A DNA stretch of 64,000 nucleotides from positions 1,364,001-1,428,000 of the forward strand of contig NZ_CANLMB010000001.1 of the NCBI RefSeq assembly GCF_947492365.1. The letters run 5' to 3'. Of this stretch, positions 17,819-29,386 are shown one piece after another. The notes under the pieces are model-generated. The model had not been told where the DNA came from. It did no database searches and was given only the letters and a program-made list of their open reading frames with translations. The stretch's first letter is position 1. Each line of letters begins with the position of its first letter. The position numbers and the translations under genes are program-made. Source of the stretch: an uncultured Erythrobacter sp. GTDB lineage: Bacteria > Pseudomonadota > Alphaproteobacteria > Sphingomonadales > Sphingomonadaceae.

Positions 17819-18451
17819 ATGCTGACTATCCACCACCTGCGCATTTCACAGTCTGAACGCATCGTCTGGCTGTGCGAGGAGCTGGGGCTCGATTACGATC
17901 TGAAGCTCTATAACCGCGATCCGGAAACGCGGCTCGCCCCGCCCGAGCTGAAGGCGTTGCATCCGATGGAGATCGCTCCGGTCATCACCGATGGCGACCT
18001 TGTGCTGGGCGAAAGCGGCGCGATCATGGATTACATCGTCGGCAAATATGCGCCCGATACCGATCTGGTGCCCGGAGCGGACCACCACGATTTTGCCGAC
18101 CACCTTTATTGGTATCACTTCGCCAATGCGACGTTGATGACCAACGGCATGATGAGCATCGCGGTGAACGCTGTTGGCGCAGAAATGCCGCCGCCGCTGA
18201 TGAAGCGCCTCACCAATGCCTGGGCGCATATCGAGAAACGGCTGGGCGAAGCGGATTACTTTGGCGGCGGTGCGCTGACAACAGCCGACATCATGCTCGG
18301 CTTCTCGCTAACAACCGCGCGCGCCTTCAACGATATGAGCATCGAGCATATGCCCAACCTGAAGGCGTATCTGCAACGCATCGGCGCGCGTGATGCCTAT
18401 CAGCGCGCGATGGCAAAGGCGGAACCGGGCTTTCCGCCTAAGCTGGACTAA
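17819..18451 (+). CDS. glutathione S-transferase family protein
   Basis: A 210-residue GST. The thioredoxin-like N-terminal domain (LTIHHLRISQSERIVWLCEELG) has the early serine that usually activates glutathione in bacterial GSTs, followed by the cis-Pro turn APVITDG and the ESGAIMDYI glutathione contact. The C-terminal half is the all-helical domain with the TTADIMLGFSL capping motif. The substrate is unknown. The ATG follows ACGGAG 15 bases after the photolyase stop, so it is probably co-transcribed. Its stop overlaps the convergent gene by four bases. Confidence 0.92.
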   Translation: MLTIHHLRISQSERIVWLCEELGLDYDLKLYNRDPETRLAPPELKALHPMEIAPVITDGDLVLGESGAIMDYIVGKYAPDTDLVPGADHHDFADHLYWYHFANATLMTNGMMSIAVNAVGAEMPPPLMKRLTNAWAHIEKRLGEADYFGGGALTTADIMLGFSLTTARAFNDMSIEHMPNLKAYLQRIGARDAYQRAMAKAEPGFPPKLD

Positions 18452-19194
18452 GTCGCAAAAGCCGCGCGGGCGGTGTCCTCGAGTTCCGCAATCATTGTCT
18501 TCCAAGGACCGGGTCCATAGCTGATCCGCGCCACGCCCAGTTCGCCAAGCTGCGCATTGGCGACCATATTCGGCAACCGAATGATATTGACGGGCAACAC
18601 CACCTCTTCACACAACCTTGCAATCAATTCTGGATCGCTGAGGCCAGGGGCAAAGAAACATTCTGCACCCGCTTCGGCATAGGCGGCGGCGCGTTCAACT
18701 GCCTGATCGACCAGGTCACTTTGGTTCGCGTCCTTGCCGGCCTTCAATCGTGACAGGAACAGGTCGGTTCGTGCATTGACGAAAAGCCCGCTGGACGCTG
18801 CGGCTTTGACCCGCTCCGCTTGGTCCGCAATCGCATGCAGCCCTTCTCCGCCTACGATCTGATCTTCGAAATTGCACCCAACCGCGCCGGTATCCGCCAG
18901 CCGTTTCGTGTTCGCGGCAATTTCTTCGGGCTCGGTTGCATAGCCGCCTTCAAAATCAATCGTCACGGGCACATCGACCGCGGCAATGATGCTACGTGCG
19001 ACTGCCAATGCGGCTTCCATCGGGAAGTTCTGACCATCGGCATAGCCATTGGCCCCGGCGACCGGACTGCTGCCCGTTGCGATCGCTTTCGCACCGGCTC
19101 GTGCCACTGCCTGAGCGCTACCCGCGTCCCAGATGTTGTAGAGCACAAGCGGGGTATCGCCGTGATGAAGCCGGGCAAAGTCGGACTTGTTCAT
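18448..19194 (-). CDS. PEP mutase / isocitrate lyase superfamily enzyme
   Basis: A 248-residue TIM-barrel protein of the phosphoenolpyruvate mutase/isocitrate lyase superfamily. Visible are YNIWDAGSAQ near the N-terminus, the metal-binding acidic segment VTIDFEGGY, NFEDQ, and LFVNARTDLFL. The usual lyase KKCGH-type loop is replaced by ATGSSPVAGANGYADG, as in the oxaloacetate decarboxylase-like and carboxyPEP mutase-like branch. The start ATG overlaps the ada stop (ATGA), so it is translationally coupled to ada. Its substrate is not known. Confidence 0.87.
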   Translation of the reverse strand: MNKSDFARLHHGDTPLVLYNIWDAGSAQAVARAGAKAIATGSSPVAGANGYADGQNFPMEAALAVARSIIAAVDVPVTIDFEGGYATEPEEIAANTKRLADTGAVGCNFEDQIVGGEGLHAIADQAERVKAAASSGLFVNARTDLFLSRLKAGKDANQSDLVDQAVERAAAYAEAGAECFFAPGLSDPELIARLCEEVVLPVNIIRLPNMVANAQLGELGVARISYGPGPWKTMIAELEDTARAAFAT

Positions 19195-20249
19195 TTCTGG
19201 AATAACTCCTCGTCAACTGAACCTTCGCGTTTCAGTAGTTCATGTTTGATCTGAGGCCCATAGGCATAGCCTCCCACCCCGCCGCTCGCGGGAACGACCC
19301 TGTGGCAGGGGATCAGCACCGCGATGTTGTTCGCGCCGTTTGCGCTGCCGACCGCGCGGCTGGCTTTGGGGTTGCCCAGCATTGCCGCCTGTTCGCCGTA
19401 GCTGCGCGTTTCGCCTGCCGGGATTTCGCGCAAGGCCTGCCAGCAGCGTTGCTGGAACGCGGTGCCCTTTACGTCGAGCGGGATGTGCGCGCTGGCCTGC
19501 GAAGGGTCTTCGACAATGCCGGTCACTTCAGCGAACAATGCGCGGAAGTCCTCGCCTGCCTCGACCAGTTCGGCCTTGGGAAAGCGCGCGCGCAGCTCTG
19601 GCTCGCTTTCGTTGAACGAGAGGCAGCAAACGCCCTTGTCCGTCGCCGCGACCAGCATGTCGCCGAGGGAGGTGGCGATCACGCTCCAATGCACCGTGCG
19701 CCCCGCCCCGCCATCGCGCCAATCGCTTGCCGTCATACCCATCTGGCTTTGTGTCCCGTCATAGAATCGTGAAGGAGCTGAATAGCCCGCGTCGTAGAGC
19801 GCATCGGTCACGCTGGCCCCGCTTTCCAGAGCCTCGCGCACCCGCTCCTCGCGCAGGGCCCTCGCAAAAGCAGCGGGCGAGAGTCCCACCGTGCGCTTGA
19901 ACAGCCGCTGGAAGTGCGTTGGTGAATAGCCGGTGAGGTCCGCCAGCTGGTCGAGCGTCATTGTGCCCTGCTCGCGGATCGCAGCGATTGCAGCGAGCAC
20001 ACAGGCTTCCTCGGCGCTTTGGGTGTTGGGCGAGCAGCGCTTGCAAGCGCGCAGGCCAGCCGCCTCGGCATCTTGGGGACACGCATAAAAGCGCACATTC
20101 TTGCGATGCGGCGCGCGAGCGGGGCAGGACGGGCGGCAATAGATGCCGGTCGAATGCACGCCCGTCACGAAGGCTCCGTCAAAGCGGCGATCCTTGGCCA
20201 GCGCGATTTGCCAGCGCTGATCGTCGGTCAGGTTTTGGTTCTGTGTCAT
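19191..20249 (-). CDS. ada: bifunctional Ada: methylation-responsive activator and DNA methyltransferase
   Basis: A 352-residue adaptive-response protein. The N-terminal zinc domain has C38, C42, C69 and C72 at the same positions as E. coli Ada; C38 accepts methyl from phosphotriesters and turns the protein into an activator. An AraC-type helix-turn-helix follows (about 85-180, with LADLTGYSPTHFQRLFKR). The C-terminal O6-methylguanine methyltransferase has the acceptor C315 in IPCHRV. All parts are intact. It is the first gene of a two-gene operon with the PEP-mutase-like enzyme. The upstream ribosome site is weak. Confidence 0.97.
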   Translation of the reverse strand: MTQNQNLTDDQRWQIALAKDRRFDGAFVTGVHSTGIYCRPSCPARAPHRKNVRFYACPQDAEAAGLRACKRCSPNTQSAEEACVLAAIAAIREQGTMTLDQLADLTGYSPTHFQRLFKRTVGLSPAAFARALREERVREALESGASVTDALYDAGYSAPSRFYDGTQSQMGMTASDWRDGGAGRTVHWSVIATSLGDMLVAATDKGVCCLSFNESEPELRARFPKAELVEAGEDFRALFAEVTGIVEDPSQASAHIPLDVKGTAFQQRCWQALREIPAGETRSYGEQAAMLGNPKASRAVGSANGANNIAVLIPCHRVVPASGGVGGYAYGPQIKHELLKREGSVDEELFQK

Positions 20250-20319
20250 GACGGCCTAAATCTCACAGCCGCCACATAAGCGCATCCCGAAGCTTGCGGT
20301 CAATGTCGTGCGCGGCGTA

Positions 20320-21933
20320 ATGATGGCGGCGATGGCACTGTTCTACCGAATTCTCGCCGCGCTTGCTGCGCTGATCCCCGCGCTGATCCTCGCGCCCTTC
20401 ACCGCTGCCGCCGACACCGGCGACATCGATGCGGCGGCGCGCGGTGTGGTTCGCGTCGTCCTGATCGATAACAGCGGCGAGGATGTCGTGCCCGTCACGC
20501 ATGGCAGCGGCTTTGCGATCACGCCGACCATGATCGTCACCAACGCCCATGTGATCCGCGAGGCCTTGGTCGATGACACATTGCGGATCGGGATTGTGCC
20601 GAGCGAGGGTGATGCGGGCACGTTTGCAACACCGGTCGCGGTCAGTCCGCGCAACGACCTCGCGCTCTTGCAGATCAGCGACGGATCGCTGCGCCTGCCT
20701 CCGCTGACCATTGCGGGCGGCGTGTCGGGCGATATGGGAGAGGTCTCTGCGGTCGGCTATCCGATGAATGTCGACCTCGCGCAGGGGCTGGAGATTAGCG
20801 ATATCTTCCGCGCGCAGCCGCCGGTGAAGAGCCGCGGCTTTCTCTCGGGCGAGCGTCCCAGCCGCCAGTTCGACACGATCCTCCACACAGCACCGATCGC
20901 GCGCGGCAATTCGGGCGGGCCGCTGCTCGATGGATGCGGGCGGGTATTGGGCGTCAACAGCTTCGGCGCGGATTCGGACGGGTCGGATGCGGAGTTCTAC
21001 TTTGCAGTAAGCCTGCGCGAACTGCTCCCTTTCCTGCGCGACAATGGGCTGGAGCCTGCGATTAACGCCCTGCCCTGCACCTCGATTGACGATCTGAACC
21101 GCGCCGAACGCGCGCGCTTCGATGCCCAGCGGGCCGAGGCACAGGCACGGCTGGATGAGCGCGAGGCTGAACTGCGCGAGGCACGCGACAATGCGCGGCT
21201 ACAGGCGCAGATCGAGATTTTGGAGGAGCGCGATAATGCCATCGCGATTGCGGTCCTGCTGCTGCTTGGCGCGATCGGATCGGGCTATGCCGCGATGCAA
21301 TTGCGCCAGACGCTTGCCGACAATCCAGCGAACCGCAACCGCGCGATGATCTCTGCGGGTGTCGCGGGCGCGGCGCTGATCGGCGCCGCGCTGGTCTGGA
21401 TCACGCGCCCGGGCTTTAACGAGCTGGAGGAGCGAGTGGCCGCGATCCTTGGCGAGGATGTCGAGGCTGACGGCGGCGGTGACAATCCCACCGCCGCGCA
21501 GTCGGGCGACGGAACGCTGATCTGCACGCTCGATCTTGAACGCAGCCGCATCACCGGCGCACGTACTGATGATGTCGAGTTCGACTGGGCCGCCAATGGC
21601 TGCGTCAACGAGCGGACCCAATATGGCATGGTCGGCGGCGAGTGGACCCGCATCTTTGTGCCGAGCGACGAAGCGGCGGTTTCGGTGAGCGTCTATGATC
21701 CCAATTCGCGCACCTACCGCACCGACCGCTATCTGCTGGGCCGCGCCGAAATGGAGGCCGCGCGCGAAGCCCGCCGCGCCTATGACCCACCCGCATGCGG
21801 CGTCACCGACGCGCAGATCACTCTGGGCGAACAGCAAAGCGCGCTGCTAGCAATCCTGCCCGACCGCCCGAATGAACGGCTGGTCTATACCTGCGAAACT
21901 AAGCGCGAGGGCGTGGTTGGGGGAGATGATTGA
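20320..21933 (+). CDS. membrane-linked trypsin-like serine protease
   Basis: A 537-residue protein. A hydrophobic leader (1-31) precedes a trypsin-2 domain with the complete triad: H77 (TNAHV), D113 (RNDLALL) and S198 (ARGNSGGP). Residues 258-303 are a highly charged heptad-like helix rich in RAEAQARLDEREAEL patterns, likely a coiled coil. Two hydrophobic segments follow at about 306-326 and 344-361, then a C-terminal domain (390-537) with paired cysteines. There is no PDZ domain, so it is not a standard DegP. The start is uncertain: ATG 20320, ATG 20323 or GTG 20308, none with a strong ribosome site. Confidence 0.87.
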   Translation: MMAAMALFYRILAALAALIPALILAPFTAAADTGDIDAAARGVVRVVLIDNSGEDVVPVTHGSGFAITPTMIVTNAHVIREALVDDTLRIGIVPSEGDAGTFATPVAVSPRNDLALLQISDGSLRLPPLTIAGGVSGDMGEVSAVGYPMNVDLAQGLEISDIFRAQPPVKSRGFLSGERPSRQFDTILHTAPIARGNSGGPLLDGCGRVLGVNSFGADSDGSDAEFYFAVSLRELLPFLRDNGLEPAINALPCTSIDDLNRAERARFDAQRAEAQARLDEREAELREARDNARLQAQIEILEERDNAIAIAVLLLLGAIGSGYAAMQLRQTLADNPANRNRAMISAGVAGAALIGAALVWITRPGFNELEERVAAILGEDVEADGGGDNPTAAQSGDGTLICTLDLERSRITGARTDDVEFDWAANGCVNERTQYGMVGGEWTRIFVPSDEAAVSVSVYDPNSRTYRTDRYLLGRAEMEAAREARRAYDPPACGVTDAQITLGEQQSALLAILPDRPNERLVYTCETKREGVVGGDD

Positions 21934-21945
21934 GATCAGCCAAAC

Positions 21946-22063
21946 GAGCCAGCGACGCTGGCTCACAAGCACGGAGTCGAAGCCGAAGACGCAGACGGCC
22001 GGAGGCCACCTGCAAGGGCGTCGCGGCTACTGCCGCGCCCCTCGGAGCGTCAGGCCGCAGGCC
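21946..22063. repeat. intergenic block with short palindromes
   Basis: The 149-base gap between two convergent genes contains GAGCCAGC-GAC-GCTGGCTC (21946-21964, perfect 8-base arms) at one end and GGCC-GCA-GGCC (22053-22063) at the other, with a GC-rich, CDS-free stretch between. It may be a terminator pair for the protease gene, or a second dispersed repeat family represented once here. No second copy was found in this window. Confidence 0.4.
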
Positions 22064-22082
22064 TGATTAGCGCGAGAGCAAA

Positions 22083-22910
22083 CTACGCAGCCAAAGCCTC
22101 GCCGCTCAACGTGATGCGGTGCATCTCGCGGTAGTGGCCTTGATAGTCATTGATCGCGTTGTGCCAGCTGGTCCGGTTGTCCCAGATCGCAATCGTGCCC
22201 GGCTTCCATTGCAGGCGGCACTGATTGTCATCGGTCAGCGCGGCGTCGAGCAGTTTCTCAAGCAGCGGCAGGCTTTCTTCGCGGGTCTGGCCGACAAAGT
22301 TGATGGTGAAGCCGCCATTGACATAGAGCATCTTGCGGCCCGTGCGCGGGTGGCGGATGACGACCGGATGGACCGCGCCGGTCTTCAGATCGTGGCCGCG
22401 CAGGTTCTTGCCCATATCGGTCTGCGCATAGAGGCCGTCTTTCTTATAGACGTGATCGGCGGTGTGGAAGGCTTCGAGCCCTTCGATTTGCGCCTTCAGC
22501 TCATCCGACAACGCATCGTAGGCCGCGCCCATATGTGCCCACATCGTGTCGCCTCCGCTTGGCGGAAGGTGACGGGCAACCAGAACCGAACCCATGGCAG
22601 GGATCTGGTCATAGGAATGGTCGGTGTGCCACGCGCCGCCAATATTGGTCTGCTGGTCGGGGTCTTTCTTGACCACGGCGATTTCGTTGTAATCGTCCTG
22701 CAGCGGGAAATAGTTGTTCACATCGATCCCGCCCCAGCGGCGACCGAATTTGATGTGATCTTCGGGAGTGAACTCCTGATCGCGGAATACCGCGACGCCG
22801 TGTTCGTAGATCGCCTGTTTGATCTGATCCATCTCGGCATCGCTGCACGAAGCAAGCGCCACGCCGGAAATTTCAACGCCGCATTTCGGGGCCATCGGGG
22901 TGAGTTGCAT
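22083..22910 (-). CDS. TauD/TfdA family 2-oxoglutarate-dependent dioxygenase
   Basis: A 275-residue Fe(II)/2-oxoglutarate oxygenase. The iron-binding triad is visible as H95 and D97 (AWHTDHSY) and H250 (TSWHNAI), with R261 or R265 near the end for 2-oxoglutarate. The family includes taurine and alkylsulfate dioxygenases and 2,4-D dioxygenase. The hydrophobic pocket does not let me choose a substrate, and no transport or sulfonate gene lies beside it. The ATG follows GGAGAG. A TTACC-N4-GGTAA palindrome lies 23 bases upstream, suggesting control by a TetR-type repressor encoded elsewhere. Confidence 0.92.
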   Translation of the reverse strand: MQLTPMAPKCGVEISGVALASCSDAEMDQIKQAIYEHGVAVFRDQEFTPEDHIKFGRRWGGIDVNNYFPLQDDYNEIAVVKKDPDQQTNIGGAWHTDHSYDQIPAMGSVLVARHLPPSGGDTMWAHMGAAYDALSDELKAQIEGLEAFHTADHVYKKDGLYAQTDMGKNLRGHDLKTGAVHPVVIRHPRTGRKMLYVNGGFTINFVGQTREESLPLLEKLLDAALTDDNQCRLQWKPGTIAIWDNRTSWHNAINDYQGHYREMHRITLSGEALAA

Positions 22911-22932
22911 TTCGTCTCTCCGCAGGTTCTTT

Positions 22933-22946
22933 TTACCAATCGGTAA
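22933..22946. promoter_or_regulatory. TetR-type operator-like palindrome upstream of the TauD-like gene
   Basis: TTACC-AATC-GGTAA is a perfect inverted repeat with 5-base arms, 23-36 bases upstream of the reverse-strand ATG at 22910. Its size, symmetry and place near the expected core promoter suit a TetR/AcrR repressor site. No regulator gene is adjacent. Confidence 0.5.
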
Positions 22947-23124
22947 GTTTTATGCCACAGCCGGGTAAAAATCGCAAGCATTCGCGAGAGTCTGCGCCCT
23001 TCGCTTGCGCTATCCAGATTCAATTGCTAGGCGCGCGCCAGCTTCGGCAGGGAGCCCCCAAACGCCCCCGGCCTCTTAAAAGCTGCATCGTTATCCTTCA
23101 CTCCTCCAAGAGGACACTAAACGC

Positions 23125-23679
23125 GTGGAAATTTCCGCCGGTATTCAGGCTAGCCTGGCAGGGCGTTACGCCTCGGCCCTTTTTGCACTGGCCAGCGAAA
23201 ACGGAACCGTGACCGCGGTCGAATCCGATCTGGAAAGGATCGGTGCGGCGCTGGGCGAATCGGATGATTTGCGCAGCGCGACGACCAACCCCGAGCTTTC
23301 GCGCAGCCAACAGGCTGATGCGGTGGCTGCGGTTGCCGGTCATCTGGGTCTGTCTGACCTCACCACCAAATTCCTGGGCGTGCTCGCAGGCAATCGCCGT
23401 CTGTCGAAACTTCCCGACATGATCGCCGCGTTCAAGACTATCGCAGCGGCCCAACGCGGTGAAGTCACCGCCACTGTCACCAGCGCGCACCCACTGAGCG
23501 ATGCTCAAGTCGCCGCGCTCAAGGACAAACTCACGGCGCGCGAAGGGCGCACCGTTATGCTTTCGGCTGATGTCGATCCCGACCTTCTGGGCGGGCTTGT
23601 CGTCACCATTGGATCGCAGCGCATTGATGCCTCGATCCGCACCCGTCTCAATTCTCTCTCCCAGGCAATGAAGGCCTAA
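23125..23679 (+). CDS. atpH: F1-ATPase delta subunit
   Basis: A 184-residue delta subunit, the stalk protein that ties the F1 alpha3beta3 head to the b-subunit stator. It shows the N-terminal helical domain ([14 protein letters not shown]) and the conserved C-terminal segment [22 protein letters not shown]. It starts at GTG, preceded by AGAGGACAC. It is first in the atpH-A-G-x-D-y-C operon; the F0 genes are not in this window, as is normal for alphaproteobacteria with separate F0 and F1 operons. Confidence 0.97.
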   Translation: MEISAGIQASLAGRYASALFALASENGTVTAVESDLERIGAALGESDDLRSATTNPELSRSQQADAVAAVAGHLGLSDLTTKFLGVLAGNRRLSKLPDMIAAFKTIAAAQRGEVTATVTSAHPLSDAQVAALKDKLTAREGRTVMLSADVDPDLLGGLVVTIGSQRIDASIRTRLNSLSQAMKA

Positions 23680-25218
<1,539 letters not shown>

Positions 25219-25231
25219 GGAACCAGGGTAG

Positions 25232-26101
25232 ATGCCCTCACTTAAGGAACTCAAGGATCGGATCGGGTCGGTTAAATCGACTCAGAAGATCACCAAGGCC
25301 AAACAGATGGTCGCCGCGGCGAAGCTTCGCCGTGCGCAGGCTGCTGCCGAAGCCGGACGGCCCTATGCCGAGCGTCTGGGTGCCGTCATGGCCTCACTCG
25401 CGGGCAAGGTTTCGGGCGACAGCGCTCCCAAGCTGCTGGCTGGCACCGGTTCGGATCAGCGCAACCTGCTTGTTGTGGTGAACACCGATAAAGGCCTGTG
25501 CGGCGGTTTGAACTCGAACCTCGTCAAGGCTGCGAAGCTCAAGGCGCAGGAATTGCTGGCCCAAGGCAAGTCGGTCGAGTTTTACCTCGTCGGCAAAAAG
25601 GGCCGCGCGCCTTTGAAGCGCGATCATGCCGACGCGATCACCGGCGGCTTCGACACTTCGACGGTGAAAACGCCCGGTTTCGAAGAAGCCGACGCTATTG
25701 CTGCCGAACTGATCGAGCTGTTCGACAGCGGCAAGTTCGACGTCGCGCATCTCGTTTACCCGACCTTCCAGTCGGCTCTGGTCCAGAACCCGACCGTCAA
25801 CCAGCTCATCCCCGTCCCCTCCCCCGAGGCGGCAGAGGACAGCGGCGCGGTGGTCGAATATGAGCCGGGCGAGGAAGAAATCCTTGAAGAGCTGCTGCCG
25901 CGTTATGTGAAGACGCAGCTGTTCGGCGCGCTGCTTGAGCGTGAGGCATCGGAGCAAGGCGCTTCGATGACCGCCATGGACAATGCGACCCGCAATGCCG
26001 GCGACCTCATCAACAAGCTGACGATCCAGTACAACCGCAGCCGTCAGGCCGCGATTACGACTGAACTTATTGAAATCATTGCTGGTGCAGAGGCGCTCTA
26101 G
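25232..26101 (+). CDS. atpG: F1-ATPase gamma subunit
   Basis: A 289-residue central rotor shaft. The N-terminal coiled-coil helix begins [27 protein letters not shown] (here [18 protein letters not shown]), the internal Rossmann-like domain holds [13 protein letters not shown], and the C-terminal helix ends in the conserved [22 protein letters not shown] region. It lies 13 bases after atpA and is followed only 2 bases later by a lipoprotein gene rather than by atpD. Confidence 0.98.
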   Translation: MPSLKELKDRIGSVKSTQKITKAKQMVAAAKLRRAQAAAEAGRPYAERLGAVMASLAGKVSGDSAPKLLAGTGSDQRNLLVVVNTDKGLCGGLNSNLVKAAKLKAQELLAQGKSVEFYLVGKKGRAPLKRDHADAITGGFDTSTVKTPGFEEADAIAAELIELFDSGKFDVAHLVYPTFQSALVQNPTVNQLIPVPSPEAAEDSGAVVEYEPGEEEILEELLPRYVKTQLFGALLEREASEQGASMTAMDNATRNAGDLINKLTIQYNRSRQAAITTELIEIIAGAEAL

Positions 26102-26103
26102 AC

Positions 26104-27941
<1,838 letters not shown>

Positions 27942-27944
27942 GCT

Positions 27945-28556
27945 TTGAAATCCGCTCTTGCTCTTGCGGCAGTACTGCTCGCCGGTTCGGTGCAGGCACA
28001 GGACGCTGTTGAGCCGATCGAGAAGTCGGTTGCCACGCAGTTCGCAGAAGCAATTGCGGATTTTTGCCTTCCCGTCGCCAATGGCACGGTAAACATTTCG
28101 GCCTCTGACGTGTCCGGCGATCAAGAAATAATCGAGAGCCAAGGCTTTAGCTACGGTATTGATGGTTCGATCTATGAACGCTTTGGCATACAGGGTTCGG
28201 GGATATTGAACCGTTCTGTCATGGGTCACCGCGTCATAGGCGAAGACGTCATCGTCCTAGCCGTTGGCGGGCAGCTCCCCGGCTGCAAAACGATTTTGCT
28301 GCGCTCCGCTGTGGACAATCTCGAGGACGAGGTCGCAATCGCACTGACCGAGCTGGAACCGCAGTGGCGCGAACTTCCTTTTGCGGATTCGCGTCAGGGA
28401 AGCCGCGTCACGATGCGCCGGTTCCTGATGCGAGACAGTGAAGGCAAGCCTTTTTTGATTAACTTGATAACCACGCCGATACCGAATTCTGATTTTCGAT
28501 TGCTGGCAACGGTAAACGCAGTTCCTTCTAACATACCGATTCCACAAGGTTTTTGA
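27945..28556 (+). CDS. exported hypothetical protein inside the atp operon
   Basis: A 203-residue protein starting at TTG 27945, three bases after the atpD stop. A classical signal peptide ([17 protein letters not shown], cleavage before QDAVEP) is followed by a mixed domain containing [11 protein letters not shown] and, at residues 105-113, LPGCKTILL; the two cysteines may pair. The C-terminus has [15 protein letters not shown] recognise no family. The TTG is the only start that keeps the complete signal peptide, and GAGGA lies about 12 bases upstream. atpC begins two bases after its stop. Confidence 0.72.
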   Translation: MKSALALAAVLLAGSVQAQDAVEPIEKSVATQFAEAIADFCLPVANGTVNISASDVSGDQEIIESQGFSYGIDGSIYERFGIQGSGILNRSVMGHRVIGEDVIVLAVGGQLPGCKTILLRSAVDNLEDEVAIALTELEPQWRELPFADSRQGSRVTMRRFLMRDSEGKPFLINLITTPIPNSDFRLLATVNAVPSNIPIPQGF

Positions 28557-28558
28557 CC

Positions 28559-28816
28559 ATGCCACTCCACTTTGAACTCGTAACCCCGGCTCGCCAAGTC
28601 CGTTCGGAAGACGTCCATATGGTCGTCGTCCCCGGCGCTGAAGGCGAGTTTGGTGTGCTTGAAGGCCACGCGCCTTTCATGAGCACGATCCGCGACGGTG
28701 CGGTGCAGGTTTACAAGACCGAGGGCGCAGCACCCGAAAGCATCGAAGTGCGCGGCGGCTTTGCCGAAGTCGGCGAAAACGGCCTGACGGTGCTTGCAGA
28801 GCACGTCGAAGGCTAA
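28559..28816 (+). CDS. atpC: F1-ATPase epsilon subunit, beta-sandwich domain only
   Basis: An 85-residue epsilon subunit. It has the N-terminal beta-sandwich ([32 protein letters not shown], seen as [21 protein letters not shown] and HAPFMS) but ends after [10 protein letters not shown], so the C-terminal two-helix inhibitory arm is absent. Typical full-length epsilon is 130-140 residues. Short epsilon proteins occur in sphingomonads; inhibition in alphaproteobacteria can instead be done by the zeta subunit. The ATG at 28559 is preferred over an in-frame TTG at 28553. It is the last gene of the operon. Confidence 0.95.
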   Translation: MPLHFELVTPARQVRSEDVHMVVVPGAEGEFGVLEGHAPFMSTIRDGAVQVYKTEGAAPESIEVRGGFAEVGENGLTVLAEHVEG

Positions 28817-28842
28817 CGCGCCCGACCCAAGCTGAATTGATG

Positions 28843-28881
28843 AAGGGCGGCCCCACTTACAAAAGTGGCGTCGCCCTTTTT
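28843..28881 (+). terminator. intrinsic terminator of the F1-ATPase operon
   Basis: AAGGGCG (28843-28849) pairs with CGCCCTT (28872-28878), with an inner pairing of CCACTT and AAGTGG, followed by a T run (TTTTT from 28877). It lies 26 bases after the atpC stop. Confidence 0.88.
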
Positions 28882-28891
28882 CGTTGGGCGC

Positions 28892-29380
28892 TCAAGCGTT
28901 TTGCCGTTGCACCCACCCTGCCATCTCCATCAGATGCTCGGGCGTCGAATTGGCGGCAGCCTCCTGCATGATCGAGGCGAGCGTCTTCGCGGCGAGCGCA
29001 TCGCGATAAGCCTGTTCGGCAATCGCAAAGGCAGACGCGACCTCGCAAGGCCGCCTGCAGTCGGCGCGCTTCAACCCGCACGGTCCATTCTGCCGGATCT
29101 CTGTGCAGCGAAAGGCGCTTTGCGGGCCTTCGATCGCGGTCACGATATCGAGCAAGGTGATCGCATCGACACCGCGCGCCAGCCGGTATCCCCCGCCCTT
29201 CCCGCGCAAGGATTCCACAATCCCCGCGCGGCGCAGCAGCTGCATCTGCTTGGCGAGATAGGCGGCGGGAAGCTCGAAAAACTCGGCCAGCGCATCCACG
29301 CTCAGCCCCTGCCCTTCGCGCAGCAGAGCGAGCACGGTGCAGATATGCGTGGTCCATTCGACGCCTTTTGAGATCTGCAC
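28892..29380 (-). CDS. Rrf2-family Fe-S-type transcriptional regulator
   Basis: A 162-residue Rrf2 protein. A winged helix-turn-helix occupies residues 1-70 (VDALAEFFELPAAYLAKQMQLL, LRGKGGGYRLA). Cysteines C92, C101, C108 and C112 sit where IscR and NsrR hold an Fe-S cluster, so it probably senses iron-sulfur status, nitric oxide or redox state. It starts at GTG 29380 after AAGGAG with a 6-base gap; a 14-codon upstream extension has no such site. It faces the membrane-protein gene at 29444 across 63 bases that form one large palindrome, so autoregulation and control of the neighbour are very likely. Confidence 0.9.
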   Translation of the reverse strand: MQISKGVEWTTHICTVLALLREGQGLSVDALAEFFELPAAYLAKQMQLLRRAGIVESLRGKGGGYRLARGVDAITLLDIVTAIEGPQSAFRCTEIRQNGPCGLKRADCRRPCEVASAFAIAEQAYRDALAAKTLASIMQEAAANSTPEHLMEMAGWVQRQNA

Positions 29381-29386
29381 GCTTGA

